In this document: positions 1-8,179 of the stretch, in pieces | Numbering within the stretch: position 1 is the first letter of the stretch | Layout of the letters: each line of letters begins with the position of its first letter | Source: Actinomadura sp. NBRC 104425 | GTDB lineage: Bacteria; Actinomycetota; Actinomycetes; Streptosporangiales; Streptosporangiaceae | NCBI RefSeq assembly: GCF_030269545.1 | Contig: NZ_BSTN01000010.1 | Location: 180,843 to 244,842 of the forward strand | Reading direction: 5' to 3' | DNA length: 64,000 bases | Made by a program: the position numbers and the translations under genes | Notes under the pieces: model-generated | Told to the model about the DNA's origin: nothing | The model's input: the letters and a program-made list of their open reading frames with translations, nothing else | The model's database searches: none

Positions 1-849
1 CGCCCCGCCTCCCGCGAGCCCCGCACCTCCGGCGCCGTCGCCGTGGTCTTCTGCGAGGACAGCGCCCGCGTCTTCGCCGACCCGTTCTTCGCCCGGGTGC
101 TGTGGGGCGTCAAGCGCGAGCTGGACGGCCGCGCCCCGCTGGTGATCCTCATGGCCGGACGGCCGGAGGAGTGGCGCAGCACCGCCGAGTACCTGCGCGG
201 CGGCCACGCCGCCGGAGTGCTGCTGATCAGCTCGCACCGGGACCATCCGGCGGCGCTGGTGCACGCCGCCGCCGGCGCCCCGGTCGTGCTGGCCGGGCGG
301 CCGCTCACCGACGTGCCGCTGCCGTACGTGGACGCCGACAACCGCGGCGGCGCCCGCGCGGCCGTGCGGCACCTGGCCGCCTCCGGGCGGCGCGCGGTGG
401 CCACCATCGCCGGGCCGTCCGACATGGCCGCGGGCGTGGACCGGCTCGCCGGCTACCGGGCCGCCGCCGAGGAGGCGGGCCTGGACACCACCGGCCTGAT
501 CGGCCGCGGCGACTTCGGCCAGCTGTCCGGCGAGCACGCCATGAACCGGCTGCTGGACCGCCGCCCCGATCTGGACGCCGTGCTGTGCGCATCCGACCCC
601 ATGGCGGTGGGCGCGCTGCGGGCGCTGCGCCGCGCCGGCCGCCGGGTGCCCGACGACGTCGCGGTCGTCGGGTTCGACGACGCGCCGATCGCCCAGCGGG
701 TGCGGCCCCGGCTGACCACCGTCCGCCAGCCGATCGAGGACCTCGGCGCCCGCTGCGTGCGCGAGCTGCGCGCCTGCATGGCCGGCAAGGGCCTGACCGA
801 CCGCGGCGTCGTGCTCAAGACCAAGCTGATCGTCCGAGATTCCGCCTAG
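1..849 (+). CDS. LacI-family transcriptional regulator, 5' truncated by the window
   Basis: The reading frame is open from base 1, so the start and the N-terminal helix-turn-helix lie outside the window. About 282 residues of the periplasmic-binding-protein-like effector domain remain. They include the family hallmarks D-x-DN near residue 110, GYRAA, the 'CASDPMAVGALRALRRAGRRVPDDVAVVGFDD' type segment and the terminal TTVRQP block. Proteins of this class repress sugar-utilisation genes and are released by a sugar ligand. The next gene is the GH48 cellulase, 153 bp downstream on the same strand, and a hairpin lies between them, so this regulator may or may not control it. The ligand cannot be read from the sequence. 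Confidence 0.93.
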   Translation, partial: RPASREPRTSGAVAVVFCEDSARVFADPFFARVLWGVKRELDGRAPLVILMAGRPEEWRSTAEYLRGGHAAGVLLISSHRDHPAALVHAAAGAPVVLAGRPLTDVPLPYVDADNRGGARAAVRHLAASGRRAVATIAGPSDMAAGVDRLAGYRAAAEEAGLDTTGLIGRGDFGQLSGEHAMNRLLDRRPDLDAVLCASDPMAVGALRALRRAGRRVPDDVAVVGFDDAPIAQRVRPRLTTVRQPIEDLGARCVRELRACMAGKGLTDRGVVLKTKLIVRDSA

Positions 850-850
850 C

Positions 851-896
851 GGGGGGACTCCCCGCCGCCCCGCCCGGGCCCGGCGGAGTCCGCCCC
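851..896 (+). terminator. Hairpin after the LacI-type regulator
   Basis: The arm at 851-861 (GGGGGGACTCC) pairs with 885-896 (GGAGTCCGCCCC) with one bulged base, giving a GC-rich stem directly after the stop codon. There is no T-run, as is common in high-GC actinobacteria. It probably separates the regulator from the GH48 gene. The rest of the gap to 1002 shows no recognisable operator. Confidence 0.4.
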
Positions 897-1002
897 CGTC
901 GGCGCCGTACCGGCGCCCGTCCGACCCCGCTCACCACGAGTGCGCACGCCGCCGGCGCCGCCGCGCCGGCGGCGGGCTCCGCCCTGCCCGAAAGGAACCC
1001 CT

Positions 1003-3939
1003 GTGAGACGACGATTGCGATGGCGCGACCGAAGGCGCCCGTTCACCGCGGTGGGCGCCGTGCTGGTGCTGCTCGGCGGCCTGCTCACCGCCGTGGCGGC
1101 GCCGGCGCAGGCCGCCGCGGGCTGCAAGGTGGTGTACACCAAGAACGACTGGGGCAACGGCTTCACCGTCAGCATCGACATCACCAACACCGGCGACGCC
1201 CTGTCCGGCTGGGAGCTGACCTACTCCTATACCGGCGACCAGCGGCTGACCAGCGGATGGAACGGCACCTGGTCGCAGACCGGGCAGCAGGTCAGCGTGC
1301 AGAACGCCGCCTGGAACGGCTCGCTGGCCTCCGGCGCGACGGTCAACGTGGGCGCCCAGTTCACCTACTCCGGCAGCAACGCCGACCCGACCGCGTTCTT
1401 CCTCAACGGCACCCGCTGCAACGACACCGCCGCCGCGCCGACCGTCACGCTGACCAGCCCGGCCGCCGGCGCCACCTACTCGGTGGGCGCCTCCGTTCCG
1501 CTGGCGGCCACCGCCACCGCCGGGACCGGCGCCACGGTGAGCAAGGTCGAGTTCTACAGCCAGGACGGCCTGCTGGCGCCCGGTGACACCACCGCGCCGT
1601 ACACGCTGGACTGGACGCCGACCGAGGCGGGCGACTACTCGCTCTACGCCAAGGTCACCGACAGCACCGGCGCGACCGCCGAGTCGGCACCGGTCGGCAT
1701 CACGGTGACCGACGAGGCGAGCATCGTCGCCGGCCCGACCACGCTCACGGTCACCCAGGGCGGCAAGGTCACCTACGGTGTCAAGCTGTCCAGGGCGCCG
1801 GCATCCAACGTCACCGTCACCACGACCCGCACGTCCGGGAACAGCGCGCTGAGCGTCACCGCCGGCGGGCAGCTCACCTTCACCCCGCAGAACTGGTCCA
1901 CCGCGCAGAACGTGGAGATCAGCGCCGCCGACACCGGCACCGGAGCGGCCACGTTCACCTCGACGGCCACCGGCTACGCCCCGGCCGAGGTCACCGTCAC
2001 CCAGGTCGACGCCGGCGGCGGTGTCTACCAGCAGCGCTTCCTCGACCAGTACAACAAGATCAAGGACCCGGCGAACGGGTACTTCAGCCCCGAGGGCATC
2101 CCGTACCACTCGGTGGAGACCTTCATGGTGGAGGCCCCCGACCACGGGCACGAGACGACCTCCGAGGCGTACAGCTACCTGATCTGGCTGGAGGCGATGT
2201 ACGGCAGGGTGACCCAGAACTGGGCGCCGTTCAACGCCGCGTGGGCGCTGATGGAGAAGTACATGATCCCCACCCACGCCGACCAGCCGACCAACTCCTT
2301 CTACCAGGCGGGCAAGCCCGCCACCTACGCGCCCGAGCACCCCGACCCGAGCAGCTACCCGGCCCAGCTGGACAGCAGCATCCCGGTCGGGCAGGACCCG
2401 ATCGCCGGCGAGCTGAAGTCGGCCTACGGCACCGACGACATCTACGGCATGCACTGGTTGCAGGACGTCGACAACGTCTACGGCTACGGCAACACCCCCG
2501 GCGGCGGTTGCGAGGAGGGGCCGTCCGCCGACGGCCCGTCCTACATCAACACCTACCAGCGCGGCTCGCAGGAGTCGGTGTTCGAGACGATCCCGCAGCC
2601 CACCTGCGACGCGTTCAAGTACGGCGGTCCCAACGGCTACCTGGACCTGTTCACCGGGGACGCCAGCTACGCCCGGCAGTGGAAGTTCACCAACGCCCCC
2701 GACGCCGACGCGCGCGCGGTGCAGGCCGCGTACTGGGCCGACGTGTGGGCCAAGGCGCAGAACAAGGGCGGCGACGTGTCCGCCACGGTGGCCAAGGCCG
2801 GGAAGCTGGGCGACTACCTGAGGTACTCCTTCTTCGACAAGTACTTCAAGAAGATCGGCAACTGCTACCCGGCGTCGACCTGCCCGGGCGGCTCCGGCAA
2901 GGACAGCGCCCACTACCTGCTGTCGTGGTACTACGCCTGGGGCGGCGCGCTGGACACCAGCGCGGGCTGGGCCTGGCGCATCGGCGACGGCGCGTCCCAC
3001 TTCGGCTACCAGAACCCGATGGCGGCCTACGCCCTGGTCAACGACCCGGCCCTGGAGCCCAAGGGTGCGACGGCCAAGACGGACTGGTCGACCAGCCTCA
3101 CCCGGCAGCTGCAGCTGTACAAGTGGCTGCAGTCGGCCGAGGGCGGCATCGCCGGGGGCGTGACCAACAGCTGGGACGGCAGCTACAGCACCCCGCCGTC
3201 CGGCCTGACCAAGTTCTTCGGGATGGCCTACGACTGGCAGCCCGTCTACCACGACCCGCCCAGCAACCAGTGGTTCGGGTTCCAGGCGTGGTCGATGGAG
3301 CGCGTCGCCGAGTACTACTACGTCACCGGCAGCGCCGACGCCAAGACCATCCTGGACAAGTGGGTCGGCTGGGTGCTGGACAACACCACGGCCGACCCGT
3401 CGACCGGCGACTACCAGATCCCCTCCACGCTGCGGTGGGAGGGGCAGCCGGACGCCGACTGGTCCAGCACCAGCGGCATGCCGCCCGCCAACACCGGGCT
3501 GCACGTCACCGTCGTCGACCGCACCCAGGACGTCGGCGTGACCGCGGCGCTGGCCAGGGCGCTGTCCTACTACGCGGCCAAGGCGGGCCACGCGCAGGCC
3601 AAGCAGACCGCCAAGGACCTGCTGGACGCGCTGTGGCGGCACCAGGACGCCAAGGGCGTGTCGGTGCCGGAGACCAAGGCCGACTACAAGCGCGTCGCCG
3701 ACCCGGTGTACGTGCCCGCGGGCTGGACCGGCACGATGCCCAACGGCGACCCGATCAACTCCAGCTCCACGTTCATGTCCATCCGGTCCTTCTACCAGAA
3801 CGACCCCGACTACCAGCGCGTGTGGGCGTACGCCACGGGCGCGAGCTCCACGGCGCCGGTGTTCAACTACCACCGCTTCTGGGCCCAGGCCGACGTGGCG
3901 ATGGCGATGGCCGACTACGGGAGCCTGTTCAACGAGTGA
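1003..3939 (+). CDS. Secreted GH48 cellulase (reducing-end cellobiohydrolase) with N-terminal CBM2
   Basis: The enzyme processively releases cellobiose from cellulose outside the cell and is normally the key partner of GH6 and GH9 cellulases. The GTG at 1003 is chosen because AAAGGA lies at 991-996 and an arginine-rich signal peptide ending near residue 38 (AQA-A) starts here. Order of the 978 residues: signal peptide; CBM2 (about 40-140, starting GCKVVYTKNDW and ending TRCN, with surface Trp residues); bacterial Ig-like domain (about 145-240); a Calx-beta/X2-like beta-sandwich (about 245-340); GH48 catalytic domain (about 345-978). The catalytic domain has the EAPDHGHETTSEA block that carries the proposed acid. 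The modular order is typical of actinobacterial exocellulases. A strong terminator follows. Confidence 0.97.
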   Translation: MRRRLRWRDRRRPFTAVGAVLVLLGGLLTAVAAPAQAAAGCKVVYTKNDWGNGFTVSIDITNTGDALSGWELTYSYTGDQRLTSGWNGTWSQTGQQVSVQNAAWNGSLASGATVNVGAQFTYSGSNADPTAFFLNGTRCNDTAAAPTVTLTSPAAGATYSVGASVPLAATATAGTGATVSKVEFYSQDGLLAPGDTTAPYTLDWTPTEAGDYSLYAKVTDSTGATAESAPVGITVTDEASIVAGPTTLTVTQGGKVTYGVKLSRAPASNVTVTTTRTSGNSALSVTAGGQLTFTPQNWSTAQNVEISAADTGTGAATFTSTATGYAPAEVTVTQVDAGGGVYQQRFLDQYNKIKDPANGYFSPEGIPYHSVETFMVEAPDHGHETTSEAYSYLIWLEAMYGRVTQNWAPFNAAWALMEKYMIPTHADQPTNSFYQAGKPATYAPEHPDPSSYPAQLDSSIPVGQDPIAGELKSAYGTDDIYGMHWLQDVDNVYGYGNTPGGGCEEGPSADGPSYINTYQRGSQESVFETIPQPTCDAFKYGGPNGYLDLFTGDASYARQWKFTNAPDADARAVQAAYWADVWAKAQNKGGDVSATVAKAGKLGDYLRYSFFDKYFKKIGNCYPASTCPGGSGKDSAHYLLSWYYAWGGALDTSAGWAWRIGDGASHFGYQNPMAAYALVNDPALEPKGATAKTDWSTSLTRQLQLYKWLQSAEGGIAGGVTNSWDGSYSTPPSGLTKFFGMAYDWQPVYHDPPSNQWFGFQAWSMERVAEYYYVTGSADAKTILDKWVGWVLDNTTADPSTGDYQIPSTLRWEGQPDADWSSTSGMPPANTGLHVTVVDRTQDVGVTAALARALSYYAAKAGHAQAKQTAKDLLDALWRHQDAKGVSVPETKADYKRVADPVYVPAGWTGTMPNGDPINSSSTFMSIRSFYQNDPDYQRVWAYATGASSTAPVFNYHRFWAQADVAMAMADYGSLFNE

Positions 3940-3965
3940 CGCCCTGAACCACCCGAGGGGGTGAG

Positions 3966-4004
3966 ACGGGCGGGGGCCGCGCGGCCCCCGCCCGTCGCGT
4001 TTTC
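3966..4004 (+). terminator. Rho-independent terminator after the GH48 gene
   Basis: Bases 3966-3995 form a perfect 30-base palindrome whose 5' arm is ACGGGCGGGGGCCGC. It is followed by CGCGTTTT. It lies 27 bp after the GH48 stop and just before the end of the convergent PPOX gene, so it could act in both directions. Confidence 0.85.
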
Positions 4005-4028
4005 GATGCGGCCCGGCGGGCCCGCGGA

Positions 4029-4460
4029 TCAGTGGTGGACGCGGCGGCCGCTGATCTCCGCCGGGACCATCCGGATGTGCGCGCCCCGCTCGCCGCCCGG
4101 CCACGGCTCCACGGGCGCGGCGCCGGCGGACTCGTCCTCCGACAGCTGCCGGGCGCCCCCGCGCAGCAGCACGCTCCAGCCCTCGTGCCGCGCCTCGTCG
4201 AACCGGTCGACCTCGAAGGCGATCCGCACCTGCGCGCCCTCCAGCGCGGTGCTCAGCGCCTGGCTGAGGCGGCTGGTCAGATCGGTGCGGAACACCACCG
4301 TGCCGTCCTCGACGACGTAGTTCACCGGGATCACGGCGGGGCCCTCGCCGTCGTTGAAGGCGACCCGGCCGACGCCGCCCGGCGTGATCAGCCGCAGGCA
4401 CTCCTCGCGGTCCAGCTCCTCCAGGACGGCGCCGCCGCCCCCGCCCGTTGCCGTGTTCAT
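4029..4460 (-). CDS. Pyridoxamine 5'-phosphate oxidase (PPOX) family flavoprotein
   Basis: The 143-residue protein matches small PPOX-class split-barrel proteins that bind FMN or F420. After a Gly-rich start come the LDREECLRLITPGGVGRVAF helix-strand block, the IPVNYVVEDGTVVFRTD strand pair and the IAFEVDRFDEARHEGWSVLLRG strand, all typical of the 'pyridoxamine 5'-phosphate oxidase family protein' group. The substrate is unknown and many members are probably redox or haem-degradation enzymes. It is a single gene between the converging GH48 gene and GH74. No link to polysaccharide degradation is visible, so it may be a bystander. A 6-bp-arm inverted repeat lies about 20 bp upstream of the start. 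Confidence 0.85.
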   Translation of the reverse strand: MNTATGGGGGAVLEELDREECLRLITPGGVGRVAFNDGEGPAVIPVNYVVEDGTVVFRTDLTSRLSQALSTALEGAQVRIAFEVDRFDEARHEGWSVLLRGGARQLSEDESAGAAPVEPWPGGERGAHIRMVPAEISGRRVHH

Positions 4461-4479
4461 GGATCTCCCTCGATCACGC

Positions 4480-4497
4480 GATCTGTGGTACCAGATC
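4480..4497. promoter_or_regulatory. Inverted repeat upstream of the PPOX gene
   Basis: GATCTG at 4480-4485 and CAGATC at 4492-4497 flank TGGTAC, placed 20-37 bp before the PPOX start. Size and position fit an operator, but no matching regulator lies nearby. The rest of 4461-4615 shows nothing else. Confidence 0.3.
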
Positions 4498-4615
4498 CAG
4501 CTTTCCCCCGATGCGGTGAGCGACGCCTCCGGGGGTGCCCGGTGGCGTCGCTGATCGTCCGCGGCCGCGCCGGGGGAGGGCGATCGGGCCGGGGCGGCGC
4601 CGGTCGGTCGGCCGG

Positions 4616-6925
4616 TCAGCCGGAGGTGTCGCCGTAGACGATGCCGCGGCCGTTGGTGCCCAGGTAGACGCGGCCGTAGACGCGGGGGTCGCCGGTCAGT
4701 GCCTCGCCCATGTTGCCGTACTGGTGCTGGTCGTCGTTGACGCGCACCCAGGTGGCGCCGGTGTCGTCGGAGCGGAAGACGCCCGTGACGCCGCCGACCG
4801 TGCCGACCAGGTACAGCGCCTGGTACGAGCGGCCCGGCGCGGCCTTGCCGAAGCCGATGTTCACGGCCTTGGTCACCGCCGAGACCCTGGTGAACGAGGC
4901 GCCCGAGTCGGTGGAGTGGTACAGGCCGCTGTCACCGGCCAGCCAGATGTCGCCTTCGCGGCCGGGGACGGCCTTGAACTTCGCCGACGACGGAAGCCCG
5001 GACGCGGCGGTGGCGGTGAACGACTGGCCGCCGTCGGTGCTGACGTAGAAGCGGCCGCCCGAGAACGCGTAGAACTTCTGCGGGTTGACCCGGTCGGACT
5101 CGACGACGGCGTTGGCCGGCACGCCCGACGACTGCGACCAGGAGTTGCCGAAGCCCACCGAGTACACCACCGGCTGGCCGCTGTCGCCCGGCGCCCACAC
5201 GAACCGGCTGCCGTCGGCGGCCGCCGCGACCGTGCCGCCCTTGTTGACGCCGCCCGGCTCGGCGGCCTGCCACCAGTTCGCACCGCCGTCGGTGGAGAAG
5301 GCGACGTGGGAGTCGTTCGGCCGGTCGGAGTCGGTGAAGTCGCCCGCCCGCACCATCACCGACGGGTTGTTCTCGGCGTAGTCGAGGCTGGTGGTGCTGG
5401 TGAAGTTCGGCCGCACGAACATGGTCGACGGCACGGTGCCCAGGTCGTCGTGCCGGAAGCCGCCGATGTCGCCGAGGGCGCTGACCAGCGGCGCCCCGGA
5501 CGGCGGGCTGACCAGGTCCAGGACGGCGGTCTCCTCCAGCCCCGCCACCATGGGCCGGATGGTGATCTGGCCGCCGGAGTCCCACCGGGTCAGGTCCTCG
5601 GTGCCGTAGATGGTGGCGCCCGTCCCGTACATCATCCGGTTGGAGTCGAACGGGTCGATCTCCAGCGACTCGGTCATCCAGCCGAGCTTCGGGGTGACCT
5701 CGGGCGGCGACGGGTTGGTGCCGAACGTCAGCCACGGCACCGACGAGATGTCCATCGTGTAGCGGAAGCTGCGGTTGGGGTAGCTCGTCCAGTCCCAGAT
5801 GCGCGTCCAGGTCTGGCCGCCGTCGGTGCTGCGGAAGAAGATGACGTCGGGCCACCAGGAGATCTGCGTGGCGACCATGAGGGTGCCGGGGCGCTGCCGG
5901 TCGACGGTCAGGCCGCTGTAGCCGAAGTAGGCGTCCGAGCTGGTCGACGGGACCGGGCTGATCCGGGTCCACGCCGAGGTCTGGGTGTCGAACTTCCACA
6001 CGTCGCCCTTGGCGCCGCTGTAGGGGCCCGCGGTGTCGGACGTGGCGATGTAGAGGGCGTGCCCGGCCGCGTCCAGCACGCCCTTGTGCGCGATGTAGCC
6101 GGTCGGCTGCCCGGGGACGCGCTCCCAGGTGGCGCCCGCGTCGGTGCTGCGGTAGACGGTGTTGTCCTTGTCGGCGACGCCGACGTAGATGGTGCGGGTG
6201 GGGCTGCCCGAGGTGCCGGTGCTCTCGTCGAACGTCACCCACACCACGCCGGGCCGGTGGCTGCCGTACCCGTTGGGGTCGGACGGGTCGTCGCTGTAGT
6301 TGCCGGGGTTGGGGAAGCTGGACACCTTCGACCAGGTCGCGCCCCGGTCGGTGCTGCGCCACAGCCCGTTGCCCTCGGGGGCGCCGAGGTAGAGCACGCG
6401 GTTGTCGTTGGGGTCGACGGCGAGCCGTTCGCCCATGCCGCGTCCGGGCATGTTGCCGCCGAGCTTGAACGGCAGCGGCGTGACCTGCCAGGTGGCGCCC
6501 CGGTCGGAGGAGCGCAGGATCGCGCCGTTGTTGGGGTCCCAGCTGTTGGTGTACATCCCGGCGGCGACATAGACGCGGTCGGCGTCCACGGGGTCGGCGG
6601 CCAGGCTCACCACGCCGTTGTAGCCCCACCGGTCCCAGCCCACCCAGTCCAGCAGCGGGATCCAGCGCCGGGACGACTGGTCCCAGCGGTAGGCGCCGCC
6701 GATGTCGGTGCGGGCGTAGATCAGGTTGCGCTCCTTGCGGCTGAAGACGATGCCCGGGACGAACCCGCCGCCCGCGATCTGCACGTTCCGCCACGTGTAG
6801 GTCTCGGCGGCGGCCGCCGCGGGGAGCGCGGCGGGAGCGGCCAGCGGCGCGGCGCTCAGCGCCAGCGCGGCCAGCAGCGCCGCCGCGCGGCGGGGGCTGC
6901 GGGGTCTGCGTCGGTCTCCTCGCAT
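4616..6925 (-). CDS. Secreted GH74 xyloglucanase
   Basis: This is an endo-xyloglucanase that cuts the beta-1,4-glucan backbone of xyloglucan outside the cell. The 769-residue protein starts at an ATG preceded by GAGGAGG. It has an Arg-rich signal peptide with a long Ala/Leu core (cleavage near residue 40), then two seven-bladed beta-propellers built of BNR-like S-x-D-x-G-x-T-W repeats (for example STDRGATW, STDGGQTW, STDAGATW, STDGGQSF). Both catalytic aspartates of the family are visible: Asp74 in ARTDIGGAYRW and Asp486 in SALGDIGGF. No carbohydrate-binding module is attached, unlike many homologues. It is transcribed leftward with its own palindromic operator, and the upstream sulfur operon points the same way. 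Confidence 0.96.
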   Translation of the reverse strand: MRGDRRRPRSPRRAAALLAALALSAAPLAAPAALPAAAAAETYTWRNVQIAGGGFVPGIVFSRKERNLIYARTDIGGAYRWDQSSRRWIPLLDWVGWDRWGYNGVVSLAADPVDADRVYVAAGMYTNSWDPNNGAILRSSDRGATWQVTPLPFKLGGNMPGRGMGERLAVDPNDNRVLYLGAPEGNGLWRSTDRGATWSKVSSFPNPGNYSDDPSDPNGYGSHRPGVVWVTFDESTGTSGSPTRTIYVGVADKDNTVYRSTDAGATWERVPGQPTGYIAHKGVLDAAGHALYIATSDTAGPYSGAKGDVWKFDTQTSAWTRISPVPSTSSDAYFGYSGLTVDRQRPGTLMVATQISWWPDVIFFRSTDGGQTWTRIWDWTSYPNRSFRYTMDISSVPWLTFGTNPSPPEVTPKLGWMTESLEIDPFDSNRMMYGTGATIYGTEDLTRWDSGGQITIRPMVAGLEETAVLDLVSPPSGAPLVSALGDIGGFRHDDLGTVPSTMFVRPNFTSTTSLDYAENNPSVMVRAGDFTDSDRPNDSHVAFSTDGGANWWQAAEPGGVNKGGTVAAAADGSRFVWAPGDSGQPVVYSVGFGNSWSQSSGVPANAVVESDRVNPQKFYAFSGGRFYVSTDGGQSFTATAASGLPSSAKFKAVPGREGDIWLAGDSGLYHSTDSGASFTRVSAVTKAVNIGFGKAAPGRSYQALYLVGTVGGVTGVFRSDDTGATWVRVNDDQHQYGNMGEALTGDPRVYGRVYLGTNGRGIVYGDTSG

Positions 6926-6963
6926 CGGGGGCCTCCTCGTGACGCGGTTGCCCCCGGAGGGTG

Positions 6964-6979
6964 GTCGAAGCGCTTCGAC
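6964..6979. promoter_or_regulatory. 16-bp palindromic LacI-type operator of the GH74 gene
   Basis: GTCGAAGCGCTTCGAC is a perfect palindrome 38 bp upstream of the GH74 start. On the minus strand a TTGACC at 6982-6987 sits just before it, so the palindrome would fall between -35 and -10. The core (AAGCGCTT) differs from the CelR box (GAGCGCTC) used elsewhere in the window, suggesting a different LacI-family repressor. Confidence 0.6.
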
Positions 6980-7063
6980 GTGGTCAAGGAAAACGCCCGC
7001 CCGGCGGAATCTTTCACGCCGTCCCGCGCGGCCCGGCGCACCGCCCGGCCGGCGCGGGGACGC

Positions 7064-8179
7064 TCAGCGGGCCAGGGCGGCGGTCCCCGCCCCGGTCAGG
7101 ATGGTGTCGTCCTGCGGGGTGTGGATCCGCGCGCACAGCACGTCGCGGTAATGCCGCTCGATCGGGTTGCGCCGCGACAGGCCGGGATTGCCGATCAGCG
7201 TCAGCCCGGTCTCCACGGCCCGCACGGCGTTGCCGGTGACGGTGTGCTTGACCAGCGCGGCGCCGCCGGCGTCGCGCTCGTCGCGGGCGGCGGCGGCCAG
7301 CAGGGTGCGGTTGGCGGACAGCAGCGCCTCGATCCGGCCGACGGCGGCCTGGAAGCGCGGCAGCGTGGCCAGCGGCCGGCCCAGGTTGGCGGGGGTGCGC
7401 TCGTTGAGGTAGCCCACCAGCCAGTCACGGGCGGCGCGCGCCACCCCGTCGTAGATCGCGCTGATCAGCAGTGCGTTCCACGCCGGGAACGCGCCGCCGG
7501 GGCGGGGCGGCTGCTCCTCGGCGGGCCTGACGTCCACCGCGTGGTCGGCCGGGACCGGCACGCCGTCCAGGATCACGTCGTCGCTGCGGGTGGCGCGCAT
7601 GCCCAGGTGGTCCCAGGTGGGTTCGATGCGGATGCCGGGCGCGTCCGCGGGCACCAGGAAGGAGCCGACGCGGGGCCGCGGATCGTCGGTGCGGGCCCAC
7701 ACCAGCAGCCAGCTCAGCCCGGGCGCACCGGTGGAGTAGATCTTGTGGCCGCGCAGCGTCCAGCCGTCGCCGCCGCGTGCGGCCACGGTGGCGGGCAGCC
7801 CGCCGCGCGCGGGCGTGCCGAGGTCGGGTTCGACGCGCAGCGCGTTGATCAGCGCAACGCCGTCCAGCGAACTGCGCTGCACCCGCCGCCGCACCTCCGC
7901 GGGCCACGGGCAGTCCGGCGCGCGCAGCACGGCGTGGTTGATCAGGTGCATCGCCAGCACGAGCGCCACCGCCGGGTCGGCCGCGCCGACCGCGCCGACG
8001 ACCTCGACGGCCTCGGCCAGCGTCGCGCCGCCCCCGCCGAGCTCCGCCGGGACGGTCAGGTTGAGCACCCCGGCCTTGTGCAGGTCGGCGAACGCCTCGT
8101 GCGGGAACGAGCCGTCGCGGTCGTGTTCGGCCGCCCGCGCGGCGATGCCGGGCAGCACGTCGGCCAATGCGATGGTCAT
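7064..8179 (-). CDS. Acyl-CoA-dehydrogenase-fold flavoprotein of a sulfur-assimilation operon (SfnB/DszC-like)
   Basis: The 371-residue protein has the three-part acyl-CoA dehydrogenase fold: N-terminal helices, a central beta domain with the DGWTLRGHKIYSTGAPG and FLVPADAPGIRI motifs, and a C-terminal four-helix bundle (RNPIERHYRDVLCARIHTPQDD). Homologues in organosulfur operons (SfnB, DszC) act with reduced flavin rather than acyl-CoA. It is the last gene of the operon and its ATG overlaps the stop of the molybdoenzyme gene by 4 bases. A monooxygenase acting on a sulfur compound is inferred from context. A classical acyl-CoA dehydrogenase is less likely here but cannot be excluded. Confidence 0.8.
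   Translation of the reverse strand: MTIALADVLPGIAARAAEHDRDGSFPHEAFADLHKAGVLNLTVPAELGGGGATLAEAVEVVGAVGAADPAVALVLAMHLINHAVLRAPDCPWPAEVRRRVQRSSLDGVALINALRVEPDLGTPARGGLPATVAARGGDGWTLRGHKIYSTGAPGLSWLLVWARTDDPRPRVGSFLVPADAPGIRIEPTWDHLGMRATRSDDVILDGVPVPADHAVDVRPAEEQPPRPGGAFPAWNALLISAIYDGVARAARDWLVGYLNERTPANLGRPLATLPRFQAAVGRIEALLSANRTLLAAAARDERDAGGAALVKHTVTGNAVRAVETGLTLIGNPGLSRRNPIERHYRDVLCARIHTPQDDTILTGAGTAALAR

Noticed and set aside
931..4401. An open frame of more than 1100 codons on the minus strand opposite the GH48 gene
   Set aside because: It is antisense to a gene with clear GH48 and CBM2 domains. Its product is an Arg/Gly/Val-rich low-complexity sequence, the usual artefact of high-GC coding DNA.
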